Positions 1 to 8,812 of a DNA stretch of 64,000 bases are shown piece by piece. The notes beneath the pieces were generated by a model, which made no database searches, had not been told where the DNA came from, and saw nothing but the letters and a program-made list of their open reading frames with translations. Source of the stretch: Paludibacteraceae bacterium (GTDB lineage: Bacteria; Bacteroidota; Bacteroidia; Bacteroidales; Paludibacteraceae); NCBI GenBank assembly GCA_905235505.1, contig CAJOMJ010000001.1, forward strand, positions 66,553 to 130,552. The letters run 5' to 3'. How positions within the stretch are numbered: the first letter of the stretch is position 1; the number at the start of each line of letters is the position of its first letter. The translations under genes were made by a program, and so were the position numbers.

Positions 1-800
1 GGAATAGTTTTCCATGAGATAGTTCCAGGCAATACCGCAAGTGACAATAGCCTTTTCAGGGTTAGAACCTTTCTGATAGGAGTTGAATGAGGATGCATCG
101 GACTCTTCAGTGAAGACAGGCTGCATTGCTACCAGTTCGGCATAGTTCTGCTTTGCATAAGCAGGAAGGAGAATAAAGTGCTTCACATTCTCCGGAAGCG
201 ACATAGTATTCTGCGGGAGAGGCGAGTCTGTAGTGTTAACGACGGCACGCGAGTGTGCCATACGGGTGGTTACACGCATGAGTACGGGGGTGTGAAGTCG
301 CTCAGACATTGAGAAGGCTACTGCCATCATATCGTACGCCTCCTGTTGTGAAGAAGGTTCGAAGATAGGAATCATGGCAAAACGACCATAGAAACGCGAG
401 TCTTGTTCGTTTTGGGAGGAGTGCATAGAGGGGTCATCAGCAGCAACAACAACAAGACCGCCGTTAACACCTGTGATAGCACTATTGATAAAGGCGTCAG
501 CGCACACATTCATGCCCACATGTTTCATGCAGACCATTGCCCGCTTGCCCATATACGACATTCCGAGAGCAGCCTCCATGGCAGTTTTCTCATTGGTTGC
601 CCACTGGCAGAAGACAGAGGTGGCAGTATCGGCTGACTGCTGACCTGAGCTTGTTGAGCGGTGACGGCGTCGCGTCTCTACAAGTTGTATATACTCAGTA
701 ATCTCAGTTGAAGGTGTGCCGGGATAGGCATAAACACCGGAGAGTCCGGCATCGAGAGCACCTTGTGCTATGGCTTCATCGCCTAAGAGTAAGTGTTTCA
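1..800 (-). CDS. iorA: Indolepyruvate ferredoxin oxidoreductase alpha subunit, N-terminal part (cut by window edge)
   Basis: Catalyses thiamine-pyrophosphate and ferredoxin-dependent oxidative decarboxylation of aryl pyruvates, in aromatic amino acid breakdown or reverse synthesis; cytoplasmic. The first 266 or so residues are visible, starting at the ATG at 798-800. They match the pyrimidine-binding domain of the family: LLLGDEAIAQGAL, YPGTPSTEI, NEKTAMEAALGMSY, then VVVAADDPSMHSSQNEQD and TRMAHSRA. The gene runs off the left edge, so the PP domain and ferredoxin part are not seen. It lies 25 bp after the pseudouridine synthase, same strand. Oddity: between YIQ and the WxxNEK motif the protein has roughly 27 residues (ETRRRHRSTSSGQQ and following), longer than I remember for Bacteroides homologues. 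That stretch is encoded by a copy of the palA palindrome (650-684). The family call is firm. Confidence 0.93.
650..684. repeat. palA palindromic repeat inside the iorA reading frame
   Basis: The + strand reads CTTGTTGAGCG then GTGACGGCGTCGCGTCTCTA, closely matching the intergenic palA copies at 8781, 40464 and 43345. It sits in frame in iorA and encodes part of an extra, Arg/Ser-rich segment. The flanks CTTGT and ACAAG are themselves complementary. Confidence 0.75.
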
Positions 801-825
801 TATTGTATTGAGATTTATATAGTAG

Positions 826-1545
826 TTACAATTTAGATGTCAGACTATTCCAGAGATTATCATTAGGTGCAGGAGCATCTATGATGATATTCTGTTTGGA
901 GACAGGGTGGATGAACTCTATTCTTCGTGCATGGAGGCATATACCTCCGTCAGGGTTACTACGTTTGGCACCATACTTAAGGTCACCTTTGACCGGACAG
1001 CCGATGGCAGCCAGCTGACACCGTATCTGGTGATGCCTACCGGTAAGGAGATTAACTTCGAGAAGAGAGTAGTTGTCGCCTGCAGCAAGAGTACGATATT
1101 CGAGTACTGCCAATTGGGGTTTATTGAGACGTGACGGTGTCGCGTCTATACGAGATTCTGCGCTGATAGTATTCTCCTTGACTATATAAGATTTGTTTTG
1201 CTTTTCATTACGTAGCAGCCAGTTTTGAAGTCTTGCCCCGGGCACAGGCGGTTTGCCTTGAACGATAGCCCAGTAGGTTTTCTTTATACCATCATGAGAG
1301 CGGAACATATCATTGAGCCGGACAAGTGCTTTACTTGTGCGGGCGAAGAGTACAACTCCGGTAGTGGGTCTGTCAAGACGGTGAGTGACACCGAGAAATA
1401 CATCGCCGGGTTTGTTATATTTTTCTTTTATATATTCCTTGACTTGGTCGGAAAGAGGCTTGTCGCCGGTTTTGTCCGCCTGCACTATCTCACCTACTGC
1501 CTTGTTGACTGCAATAATATGGTTGTCTTCGTAGAGGATGGTCAT
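826..1545 (-). CDS. RluA-family RNA pseudouridine synthase, no S4 domain
   Basis: Isomerises uridine to pseudouridine in rRNA or tRNA. The 239 residues begin directly with the catalytic domain (MTILYEDNHIIAVNK). The active-site motif THRLDRPTTGVVLFAR holds the catalytic Asp near residue 57. A later LLTGRHHQIRCQLAAIG stretch is the RluA-family motif that contacts RNA. There is no N-terminal S4 RNA-binding domain, as in the short RluA/RluC-like proteins common in Bacteroidota; the exact substrate position cannot be told. The ATG at 1543-1545 is the only sensible start. Oddity: residues RIDATPSRLNK, just before LAVLEYRTL, are encoded by a palA palindrome (1125-1152), so this protein also carries a translated repeat. 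It is co-directional with iorA, 25 bp away. Confidence 0.9.
   Translation of the reverse strand: MTILYEDNHIIAVNKAVGEIVQADKTGDKPLSDQVKEYIKEKYNKPGDVFLGVTHRLDRPTTGVVLFARTSKALVRLNDMFRSHDGIKKTYWAIVQGKPPVPGARLQNWLLRNEKQNKSYIVKENTISAESRIDATPSRLNKPQLAVLEYRTLAAGDNYSLLEVNLLTGRHHQIRCQLAAIGCPVKGDLKYGAKRSNPDGGICLHARRIEFIHPVSKQNIIIDAPAPNDNLWNSLTSKL
1125..1152. repeat. palA palindromic repeat inside the pseudouridine synthase frame
   Basis: GAGACGTGAC, GGT, GTCGCGTCTA: the canonical palA core with one changed base in the right arm. It lies in the coding region and reads as RIDATPSRL in the protein, with no frame disruption. Confidence 0.85.
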
Positions 1546-1601
1546 GTCGATTGACTTTTTAAGTATAGACTCATTACTATCATATCAGATTCTTGCCCCA
1601 T

Positions 1602-1628
1602 TGAGACGTAGCAGTGCCGCGTCTATAC
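1602..1628. repeat. palA palindromic repeat, intergenic copy
   Basis: A diverged copy (GAGACGTAGC and GCCGCGTCTA) in the 102-bp gap between the PPDK-N protein and the pseudouridine synthase, followed by TACACATTGAG. Confidence 0.65.
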
Positions 1629-1647
1629 ACATTGAGTATTTGATTTA

Positions 1648-4626
1648 TTATATTTTGATACAAGCATGGTTTTTGAAGCCGTCAATAGTGATTTGCAAAG
1701 GTTGAGGAAGGCGAACATGGCGGATATAATCCGTCTCAGCAACGGCAGGGATGGCATTGAGTTGGGATTCATCGTAGATATCCGCAGTACGGGCGAAACT
1801 ATCAACATTGATATAGCCGACATTGAAGGAGGTCATATTCTGGAAGAAATGGGAGCCTTGACTGGGGTCAACCCTGAAAGAGGGGAGACTACATTCGACA
1901 ATAGCTTTAGCCTCGCTGATGTCGCTCCATTGTACGGGTACTCCGAGAGAAGGAATCTGCGAACCCCATCTGCCAAATCCTATAAGCAAGTACCCCCTAC
2001 CCTCACGCCTCATTTGTGCATTCCACTCGCGGAGAGTCTGTGCCATGGAGAGAGTTTGCATAGGGTCGAAGGCGGACTGCTTGAGATAGATGACATCGGT
2101 AACTCCACTGACTTTACCTACACCGAGTGCCATATCGGAGAGAATGACAGGCGAGGACTGGTCGATGTCCTGCCAATCAACTTTGGCATAGATACTATCG
2201 GCAGCAATAGGTCGTATTTGCAGCACATTGAATACTGCTTTAGAGTTATCAGTCGGCAGATTGGCAGCGAACTCTATTTCAACGGGGCATTTCATCTCCT
2301 CACGTGCGATATAAAGGAGTTGCTCAAGTATATCAGCAAGGGGGAAAGTGTTGAACTTGAGTATAGGAGCAAAAGTGATGAAGCGGGGTCCATTGGGGTA
2401 ACAAGAGTCAACCATTCGCTGATTCTCATAGTCGAAAGTGGAAGCAACGTGACGAAGGGAAGAGAACTGTTCGCAGTCGTAGATAGAGAAACGCTTCAGA
2501 TTGACAGAGTCATCAACAGAGGTCTTGAACAGTTCGGGTTGCATAGAGAGAGCAAGCATTGACTGCTGCGTGTCGCGCATGGCAAGTTCGGGTGTGCTTG
2601 TCTGCATGACATGGTTGGGATACTTGGGTGAGAAACGCAGCACCTGTTCACCGTCAACAACCACCTTACCGAGCCCATAAGCGACTTTCACTATACCATC
2701 TTCCGCCTGCTCGTAGCCTACAGGGTAGAAATTGATACTACGGGCGACACCGGAGATAGTAGGGAAATATACTCCGTTCTGCTCTTCCCCGCATACTTCC
2801 TGTATGACGACTGCCATTTTCTCTTCGGAAATGACATTGGCGGTGGAAGTGATGTATCCTCTTGCAGCGGAGAAATAGACGGCAGCATATACACTCTTGA
2901 TAGCCTTGCCAATCATACGCACCTGTTGGTCTTCGTTCTCGGAAGAGGGAATCATGTATGTGGAATATACTCCGGCGAAAGGTTGGTAGTAGGAATCTTC
3001 AAGTTTGCTTGAAGAGCGCACTGCAATAGGACGCCGCGAGACATGCACAAACTTCCGGAGAGCAAGATTGAGTTCGGCGGGAAGAGTGGATGCCACAAAC
3101 TCGGAGAGTATTTCTTCGTCAGAGAGTTCAGACTCGATGATATACTGAAGTCCGTTGTCATGAATGAACTGATCGAAGAACTCGGTAGTTATAACCATGG
3201 TTCTGGGTACAAGGACCCGCACATCCTCCCATCGGTCGTAGAGTTGGTATTTATAGAGGATACTATTGAGGAAGGCGAGTCCGCGCGCTTTACCGCCGAG
3301 GGAAGAGTTGCCGAGGCGCGAGAACCATATTGTGTCGTTGAAGGTATCAGGGTTGAACTTAGCGACCACACCTTGAGCCTGGTTGATACGATAGTCGTGT
3401 ATAAGCTGAATGTTCTGCCGCCTTACATTCTCTATATCGTCGTCATTCTGTATCTTGAGTTTACGCACGCCGCGAGCGACGGAGAACAGACCACGGGCAT
3501 AGAGCCATTTGCTGAGATAGTTGTTGTCGGACAGACGGCGGAAGGCACGAGGGGGAATGGTAGAGATGATATGCTCAAAGCCTTCGAGATCATTTGCCCT
3601 TGCAATCTCACGCTCAGTGTCAGGGTCGGTAACGACGAAGTCACCGAATCCGAACTCACGCCCTATATAGTCGCCGAGTTGCTGAGTGAGAGTCTTGCTG
3701 GTTTTGACAATGAACCCTACCCCAAGTTGCTTTGCCACCTCACGCATAGACTCCTGCGAGGACTGCATGAGGATAGGCATTGAGGGGATATCGCTGCGAA
3801 TGTATTTACAGAGGTCAACACCGGCATCAAGCTTCTCAGTTTCGGGCAGGTCACCTTTATGTATTACAAAGCCGACATCAGAGATTACGCCTATCATATT
3901 CTTACGATAGCGGTTGTAGATATCGATGGCTTCGTCGTAGCAGGTAGCCATAAGGATCTTTGGTCTTGCCCGTTTACGAAAGAGTTGTTGTTGCTCGTTG
4001 AGGGCATCACGAATGGCAATGCTATTCTGCTGCAGTACAAGTTTGTAGAGGACAGGCAGATAGGTGGAGTAGTAGCGGATGGAGTCTTCTACGAGCAGTA
4101 TGGCGCGGACCCCTTCTTCGAGTATGTCGTGGTCGGCATTAAGACGGTCTTCAAGCAGTTTGATGATAGCGATGATAAGGTCGGAGGAGTTGTTCCAGCA
4201 GAAGACATAGTCGATAGCGTTGGTGACGCGCTGAATGGCATCGGTTTGCTCCTCTCTGTATTTGACACTTACATTGCGTACACGTTCGTAAACAGTTTTA
4301 GAGTAGGATGTAAGGAGAACGATGGGTGTATGAGGAGCGAGTTGCTTCATCTGCACGGCAAAGCCGAAAGTCTGTTCTACAGCCGCATTATTCATGATCA
4401 TGACAAGACTGAACTGTTCTCCGCTTTGTACGAGTCGGAGTGCGTCATCTGTGGTCTCGGTGCGTACGATGGCAGGCGGGTTACTGAGGTTGAGCTCAGC
4501 ATACTCTTGTGCAATCTGAACATCAATGCGACCATCTTCATTGAGAACGAAACTATCGTAATTGTTGCAGACCAGTAAGATTCGTTTTATTCTTACCGAC
4601 ATCAGGCTTGTCAGGTCAGCTTCCAT
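1648..4626 (-). CDS. Receiver-domain / PEP-pyruvate-binding (PPDK N-terminal-like) hybrid protein
   Basis: A 992-residue cytoplasmic protein of a type annotated in Bacteroides as a phosphoenolpyruvate synthase or PPDK-like protein. Residues about 10-125 resemble a receiver domain whose phospho-acceptor Asp is absent (VMIMNNAA). Residues about 174-330 look like a second receiver with a complete acidic pocket: LLVEDS (E180, D181), GVISDVGF (D250), MQSSQ (S289/S290) and IVKTSKT (K308). From about 435 onward is an ATP-grasp PPDK N-terminal domain: SLGGKARGLAFLN, then PIAVRSSSKLEDS and FAGVYSTYM. I see neither the phospho-His swivel domain nor the PEP-binding barrel, so it is unlikely to be a full PEP synthase; the reaction is unknown. 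A second Met at residue 9 is an alternative start. It is followed 24 bp upstream in coordinate order by gdhA, same strand. Confidence 0.75.
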   Translation of the reverse strand: MEADLTSLMSVRIKRILLVCNNYDSFVLNEDGRIDVQIAQEYAELNLSNPPAIVRTETTDDALRLVQSGEQFSLVMIMNNAAVEQTFGFAVQMKQLAPHTPIVLLTSYSKTVYERVRNVSVKYREEQTDAIQRVTNAIDYVFCWNNSSDLIIAIIKLLEDRLNADHDILEEGVRAILLVEDSIRYYSTYLPVLYKLVLQQNSIAIRDALNEQQQLFRKRARPKILMATCYDEAIDIYNRYRKNMIGVISDVGFVIHKGDLPETEKLDAGVDLCKYIRSDIPSMPILMQSSQESMREVAKQLGVGFIVKTSKTLTQQLGDYIGREFGFGDFVVTDPDTEREIARANDLEGFEHIISTIPPRAFRRLSDNNYLSKWLYARGLFSVARGVRKLKIQNDDDIENVRRQNIQLIHDYRINQAQGVVAKFNPDTFNDTIWFSRLGNSSLGGKARGLAFLNSILYKYQLYDRWEDVRVLVPRTMVITTEFFDQFIHDNGLQYIIESELSDEEILSEFVASTLPAELNLALRKFVHVSRRPIAVRSSSKLEDSYYQPFAGVYSTYMIPSSENEDQQVRMIGKAIKSVYAAVYFSAARGYITSTANVISEEKMAVVIQEVCGEEQNGVYFPTISGVARSINFYPVGYEQAEDGIVKVAYGLGKVVVDGEQVLRFSPKYPNHVMQTSTPELAMRDTQQSMLALSMQPELFKTSVDDSVNLKRFSIYDCEQFSSLRHVASTFDYENQRMVDSCYPNGPRFITFAPILKFNTFPLADILEQLLYIAREEMKCPVEIEFAANLPTDNSKAVFNVLQIRPIAADSIYAKVDWQDIDQSSPVILSDMALGVGKVSGVTDVIYLKQSAFDPMQTLSMAQTLREWNAQMRREGRGYLLIGFGRWGSQIPSLGVPVQWSDISEAKAIVECSLPSFRVDPSQGSHFFQNMTSFNVGYINVDSFARTADIYDESQLNAIPAVAETDYIRHVRLPQPLQITIDGFKNHACIKI

Positions 4627-4650
4627 TTGCGGCGTGCTTTTATGTTAGTA

Positions 4651-6009
4651 TTATACGAGTCCTTGTTCAACCATAGCATTGGCGACTTTGATAAAGCCGG
4701 CAATATTGGCACCCTTGACATAGTTGACATACCCGTCTTCTTCGGTGCCGTATTGGAGGCATGCAGAGTGAATATCAGCCATAATGCGGTGCAGTTGCTG
4801 ATCCACTTCTTCGGCAGTCCAGCGCTGGCGGATACTATTCTGAGTCATCTCAAGCCCTGAGGTAGCGACACCTCCGGCATTGCTTGCTTTACCAGGGGAG
4901 TAGAGAATCTTTGCCCGTTGGAAGAGTGCAATGGCTTCGGGGGTTGAGGGCATATTGGCACCCTCTGCGACACAGCGACAGCCATTCTTGAGGAGACTTT
5001 CAGCATCGGCTTTCTCAATCTCGTTCTGGGTGGCACAGGGGAGTGCAATATCACAGGGGATACCCCAAGGACGCTTTCCGGGGAAATACTGCGCCTGCGG
5101 GTATTGCTTTGCATATTCACTTATCCTGCCACGGCGTATGTTCTTAAGTTGGAATACGAAGTTGAGTTTATCTTCGGTAAGACCTTCGGGGTCATAGACA
5201 AAGCCGTCACTATCAGAGAGGGTGAGGACTTTGGCACCAAGCCGCATAGCTTTCTGTGCGGCGTATTGTGCCACATTGCCGGCACCTGAGATGCAGACAC
5301 GTTTGCCTTCGAAAGACTCGTTTTGGGTCTGGAGCATGGCTTGTGCAAAATAGCAGAGACCGTAGCCGGTTGCTTCGGGACGCAGCCGCGAGCCGCCCCA
5401 ATACTGCCCTTTACCAGTGAGTGTGCCGGTGAACTCGTCGCGGATACGTTTGTATTGTCCGAAGAGATAGCCTATCTCGCGTCCACCCACACCGATATCT
5501 CCTGCGGGTACATCAGTATCCTGTCCGATATGACGATACAATTCAGTCATGAAAGACTGACAGAAGCGCATTACCTCAGCATCGGACTTACCACGCGGGG
5601 AGAAGTCGCTTCCGCCCTTGGCTCCGCCCATAGGGAGAGTAGTGAGAGAGTTTTTGAGGGTCTGTTCGAAAGCGAGGAACTTCATGATACTGAGATTGAC
5701 TGATTCGTGGAAACGGATACCGCCTTTGTAGGGTCCTATGGCAGAATTCATCTGCACGCGGAAGCCACGGTTTATCTGAATTACGCCATGGTCGTCCATC
5801 CAAGGTACACGAAACATGATAACCCGCTCGGGTTCTACCATACGCTCGAGCACTTTCTGCTCACGAAGATAGGGGTACTGCATGATGTAGGGAGCAACAC
5901 TCTCCACAACTTCGCTAACTGCCTGATGAAACTCAGGTTCACCCGGATTCTTACGAATGAGGTCAGCCATGAAAGAGTCAATGTACTGACGAGTAAGTTT
6001 GTCTGTCAT
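4651..6009 (-). CDS. gdhA: Glutamate dehydrogenase, hexameric NADP-type
   Basis: Interconverts 2-oxoglutarate plus ammonia and glutamate; cytoplasmic hexamer, nitrogen assimilation. The 452-residue protein has the usual family length when started at the ATG at 6007-6009 (MTDKLTRQYIDSFMADL). The upstream in-frame Met at 6072 would add 21 unrelated residues and overlap rlmB, so I rejected it. Motifs include PMGGAKGG, which holds the catalytic Lys, then VPAGDIGVGGREIGYLFGQY, the nucleotide-binding ISGAGNVAQYAAQKA, and PSTPEAIALFQ. The sequence follows the type I (about 450 aa) group that normally uses NADP. It overlaps nothing and ends 24 bp before the start of the PPDK-like gene, with which it may be cotranscribed. 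Confidence 0.95.
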   Translation of the reverse strand: MTDKLTRQYIDSFMADLIRKNPGEPEFHQAVSEVVESVAPYIMQYPYLREQKVLERMVEPERVIMFRVPWMDDHGVIQINRGFRVQMNSAIGPYKGGIRFHESVNLSIMKFLAFEQTLKNSLTTLPMGGAKGGSDFSPRGKSDAEVMRFCQSFMTELYRHIGQDTDVPAGDIGVGGREIGYLFGQYKRIRDEFTGTLTGKGQYWGGSRLRPEATGYGLCYFAQAMLQTQNESFEGKRVCISGAGNVAQYAAQKAMRLGAKVLTLSDSDGFVYDPEGLTEDKLNFVFQLKNIRRGRISEYAKQYPQAQYFPGKRPWGIPCDIALPCATQNEIEKADAESLLKNGCRCVAEGANMPSTPEAIALFQRAKILYSPGKASNAGGVATSGLEMTQNSIRQRWTAEEVDQQLHRIMADIHSACLQYGTEEDGYVNYVKGANIAGFIKVANAMVEQGLV

Positions 6010-6052
6010 AATCTTTTTGGTTTGAATAGTTGGACTTAATACCTTAATATAA

Positions 6053-6850
6053 TTACTTGCCTTGCGAGGCACGTTGTCTTACTACTTCATATATCATCAC
6101 TCCGGCAGCGACGCTGACATTGAGTGATTCTATATTTCCAGAGATGGGGATACAGACTTTTTCATTGCACAATTTGAGGTTTTCTTCGTATATGCCTTTA
6201 TCCTCACTTCCCATGACAATAGCAAGAGGAGTGGTGAGGTCGGCCTGGGTATAGTTTTTATGAGAATGTTCAGTAGCGGCAACGATGTTCAGCCCACTCT
6301 CGGCGAGGAAGCGGAGAGTATTCTGCATATTCTCGACCTTGCATACAAGGAGAGAATGAAGTGCGCCTGCACTTGTTTTGACAGCATCTCCATTGATACT
6401 GACACTGCCGCGTGCGGGTATGACAACAGCATCGACACCTGCGCAGGCGCAAGTGCGGGCAATGGCACCGAAGTTACGCATATCGGTGATACCGTCGAGC
6501 ACCATGAGGAAGGGGGTTTTGCCCTGTTCGTAAAGAGCGGGGACGAGGTCTTCTATACGAATGAAGTCGATGGGAGAGAGGAAAGCGATAACACCCTGGT
6601 GGTTTTTGTCGGTGTATTGCGAGAGTCGTTCGGCGGGCACACGCTGGACAGGTGTAGGCAGACCTTGGAGTTTCTGCAGGAGTTCTTTAGCGAGTTGTGA
6701 ACCGAGGTCACGGCGGATGAGTACTTTGTCGAGCACTTTGCCTGCATCTATTGCCTCGATGACGGCACGGATACCGAATATCATTTCCGACTGTTTGGGT
6801 CGGCGGACTTTATAATCGTTAGGAGTCTGCTTGGTTGAACGTGTGTTCAT
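6053..6850 (-). CDS. rlmB: 23S rRNA (guanosine-2'-O)-methyltransferase RlmB-like, SPOUT family
   Basis: Methylates the 2'-O of a guanosine in 23S rRNA (G2251 in E. coli) using SAM. The protein has an N-terminal substrate-binding domain (MIFGIRAVIEAIDAGKVLDKVLI) followed by the knotted SPOUT domain. The three SPOUT motifs are visible: NFGAIARTCACAG, AIVMGSEDKGI and IPISGNIESLNVSVAAGV. I chose the start at 6848-6850 (MNTRSTK) because its ATG overlaps the dsbD stop in an ATGA arrangement, the sign of translational coupling; an ATG four codons upstream at 6862 is possible. A TrmH-type tRNA methyltransferase is the alternative, but the N-terminal domain favours RlmB. Confidence 0.9.
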   Translation of the reverse strand: MNTRSTKQTPNDYKVRRPKQSEMIFGIRAVIEAIDAGKVLDKVLIRRDLGSQLAKELLQKLQGLPTPVQRVPAERLSQYTDKNHQGVIAFLSPIDFIRIEDLVPALYEQGKTPFLMVLDGITDMRNFGAIARTCACAGVDAVVIPARGSVSINGDAVKTSAGALHSLLVCKVENMQNTLRFLAESGLNIVAATEHSHKNYTQADLTTPLAIVMGSEDKGIYEENLKLCNEKVCIPISGNIESLNVSVAAGVMIYEVVRQRASQGK

Positions 6851-8682
6851 TGTTGGAGCCATTTAAGAAATTCAGTTATATTCTCATTGTATGAGTATGC
6901 GGAGCCTATCTGTCGCCCATCGGGGGAGAGACGGACATAGTAAGGTTGTGCATTGGCGGAGAAACGTGAGCGCTGAAGATAACTATTGTAGTCGCCAACG
7001 GTTTTGAGGAGCCGCTCTCTGCCATTCTCTGTGACAGTGACAGGTTCGGCGAGTCTGGTTTTATCGTCAACTATGAGTGTAATAACTATATAGTCAGCGA
7101 GGGCATTTTGTACGCTTTCATCAGAGAGTACTTTTGCTTCCATCTTGCGGCAGTTGACGCACCCGTAGCCGGAGAAGTCGAGGAGAAGCGGTTTACCGGA
7201 CTGCCGTGCTTGCTGCAGGGCTTCTTCATAGCCGGCGGTCTGATTAAGAGAGAGTGTGTGAGGGGCAGCTGCCTGAGAGGTATGGTTATTGACAACCCAG
7301 TCTTGTGTGGAGACAGGGGGTGCGAAAGCGGATATAGACTTAAGAGGAGCACCCCACAATCCGGGAACCATGTATATAGCGAAGGAGAGTGAGATGACGG
7401 CAAGCAAAAAGCGGAAGACAGAGATACCTTCGGGTTTCTCTTCGTGACGGAAGCGGAAGAGCCCGAGCAGATAGAAGCCAAGCAAGGCGAAGATGACAAT
7501 CCAGAGAGAGAGAAAGACTTCGCGATCGAGGAGATGCCATCCGTAAGCAAGGTCTGCAACGGAGAAGAACTTGAGCGAAAGCGCGAGTTCGAGGAAGGCG
7601 AGCACTACTTTGAACGAGTCCATCCAGCCGCCTGACTTAGGCATACGTCGCATCCACCGGGGAAACATGGCAAACAGTGAGAAGGGCAAGGCGAGAGCTA
7701 TGGCGAAGCCAAGCATGCCGACAGCCGGTGCGAGGAGAGCCTTGCCAGCCGCCTCGACGAGGAGAGTGCCTATGATAGGTCCGGTGCAAGAGAAAGAGAC
7801 TATAACGAGAGTGAATGCCATGAGGAGGATACTCAGAATGCCAGAGGCAGAGCGAGCCTTATTATCGAGGCGGGTACTCCATGAAGCGGGGAGAGTAATC
7901 TCAAACGCACCAAAGAAGGAGAGGGCAAAGACAACAAGGAGAGCAAAGAAGAAGAGATTGACAATGGCATTGGTAGAGATGTCGTTGAGGGCACTTGCAC
8001 CAAAGATGAGAGTTACCAAGAGTCCGAGAGCGACATAGATAACGATGATAGAGAGTCCGTAGAGAACTGCGTCTTTGACTGCCTTCCTGCTGTCATTGCG
8101 TTTCATAAAGAAGGAGACAGTCATAGGAATGATAGGCCAGACACAGGGAGTGAAGATAGCGAGGAAACCGCCAAGGAGTCCCATGATAAACAGCCAGAGA
8201 AGGTTATGAGCGGAGTCGGGGGCAGCGAGAGAAGATTGGGAAGAAGGGATAGTGACGGTGAAATTCCATACGGTAGGAGGGATACAGGAATTATCGTCAC
8301 ATGCCATATATTCGACACAGCCGAGGACAGAATCGCCTTTCACTGCTGAGAGGGGGACTTGTAGTTGCCATGCCGCTTCGTCGAGGAAATAGGATATTTC
8401 AGTAAGGAAGTTCTCATCGTAGGCGGTGATTTGGTTACCTTTCACAGGGGTGACGGTAAGATTGCCGATACCTTCTACGGAGAAGGCAGTGGGTTTGGGT
8501 CCATCAGGGGGCAAAGAGGTAGAATAGAGATGCCAACCATCGTCAATGTCAGCAGTAAGAGTAAAGGAGAGGAGTGAGTCGGTTTGTTGGGCCTCGCTTA
8601 CAGACCAGTGTACAGGTTGAATAATCCCGGCAGAGAGGTAGAGGGAGAGAAGGGAGAGCAGTATAGTAAAGAAATGTTTCAT
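6847..8682 (-). CDS. dsbD: Thiol:disulfide interchange protein DsbD
   Basis: Carries electrons from cytoplasmic thioredoxin across the inner membrane to periplasmic disulfide partners. The 611 residues hold all three modules. A signal peptide and periplasmic alpha domain (residues 1 to about 150) contain CDDNSC. The transmembrane domain (about 160-430) has the two redox cysteines in FTPCVWPIIP and SFSCTGPIIGTL. The C-terminal thioredoxin-like gamma domain has LLLDFSGYGCVNCRKME (CVNC active site). This matches the family length. The stop codon overlaps the rlmB start, so the two genes are probably cotranscribed. The 130-bp gap upstream holds a palA hairpin. Confidence 0.95.
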   Translation of the reverse strand: MKHFFTILLSLLSLYLSAGIIQPVHWSVSEAQQTDSLLSFTLTADIDDGWHLYSTSLPPDGPKPTAFSVEGIGNLTVTPVKGNQITAYDENFLTEISYFLDEAAWQLQVPLSAVKGDSVLGCVEYMACDDNSCIPPTVWNFTVTIPSSQSSLAAPDSAHNLLWLFIMGLLGGFLAIFTPCVWPIIPMTVSFFMKRNDSRKAVKDAVLYGLSIIVIYVALGLLVTLIFGASALNDISTNAIVNLFFFALLVVFALSFFGAFEITLPASWSTRLDNKARSASGILSILLMAFTLVIVSFSCTGPIIGTLLVEAAGKALLAPAVGMLGFAIALALPFSLFAMFPRWMRRMPKSGGWMDSFKVVLAFLELALSLKFFSVADLAYGWHLLDREVFLSLWIVIFALLGFYLLGLFRFRHEEKPEGISVFRFLLAVISLSFAIYMVPGLWGAPLKSISAFAPPVSTQDWVVNNHTSQAAAPHTLSLNQTAGYEEALQQARQSGKPLLLDFSGYGCVNCRKMEAKVLSDESVQNALADYIVITLIVDDKTRLAEPVTVTENGRERLLKTVGDYNSYLQRSRFSANAQPYYVRLSPDGRQIGSAYSYNENITEFLKWLQQ

Positions 8683-8780
8683 TCCGCTAAATTATTCTGT
8701 TTGGGTTATACAGTGTGAGATGAATGGAGTCGGGGTTTTATTGTGGGGTTACGCAGGGTGTTGTTTGGCGGTGTAGTCGG

Positions 8781-8805
8781 GAGACGTGACTGTGTCGCGT
8801 CTCTA
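8781..8805. repeat. palA palindromic repeat between nadE and dsbD
   Basis: GAGACGTGAC, TGT, GTCGCGTCTC: 10-bp arms with one mismatch (a G-U pair in RNA), 8 bp past the nadE stop codon. It could form a hairpin at the nadE 3' end but has no following T run on that strand. Confidence 0.85.
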
Positions 8806-8812
8806 TGCGGGG

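Noticed and set aside
1666..2562. Long plus-strand open frame inside the PPDK-like gene, with others nearby.
   Set aside because: Antisense shadows of the 992-aa gene; no start signal or motif.
6010..6072. An upstream Met for gdhA at 6072.
   Set aside because: It would overlap rlmB and adds 21 unmatched residues; the 6009 start gives the family length.
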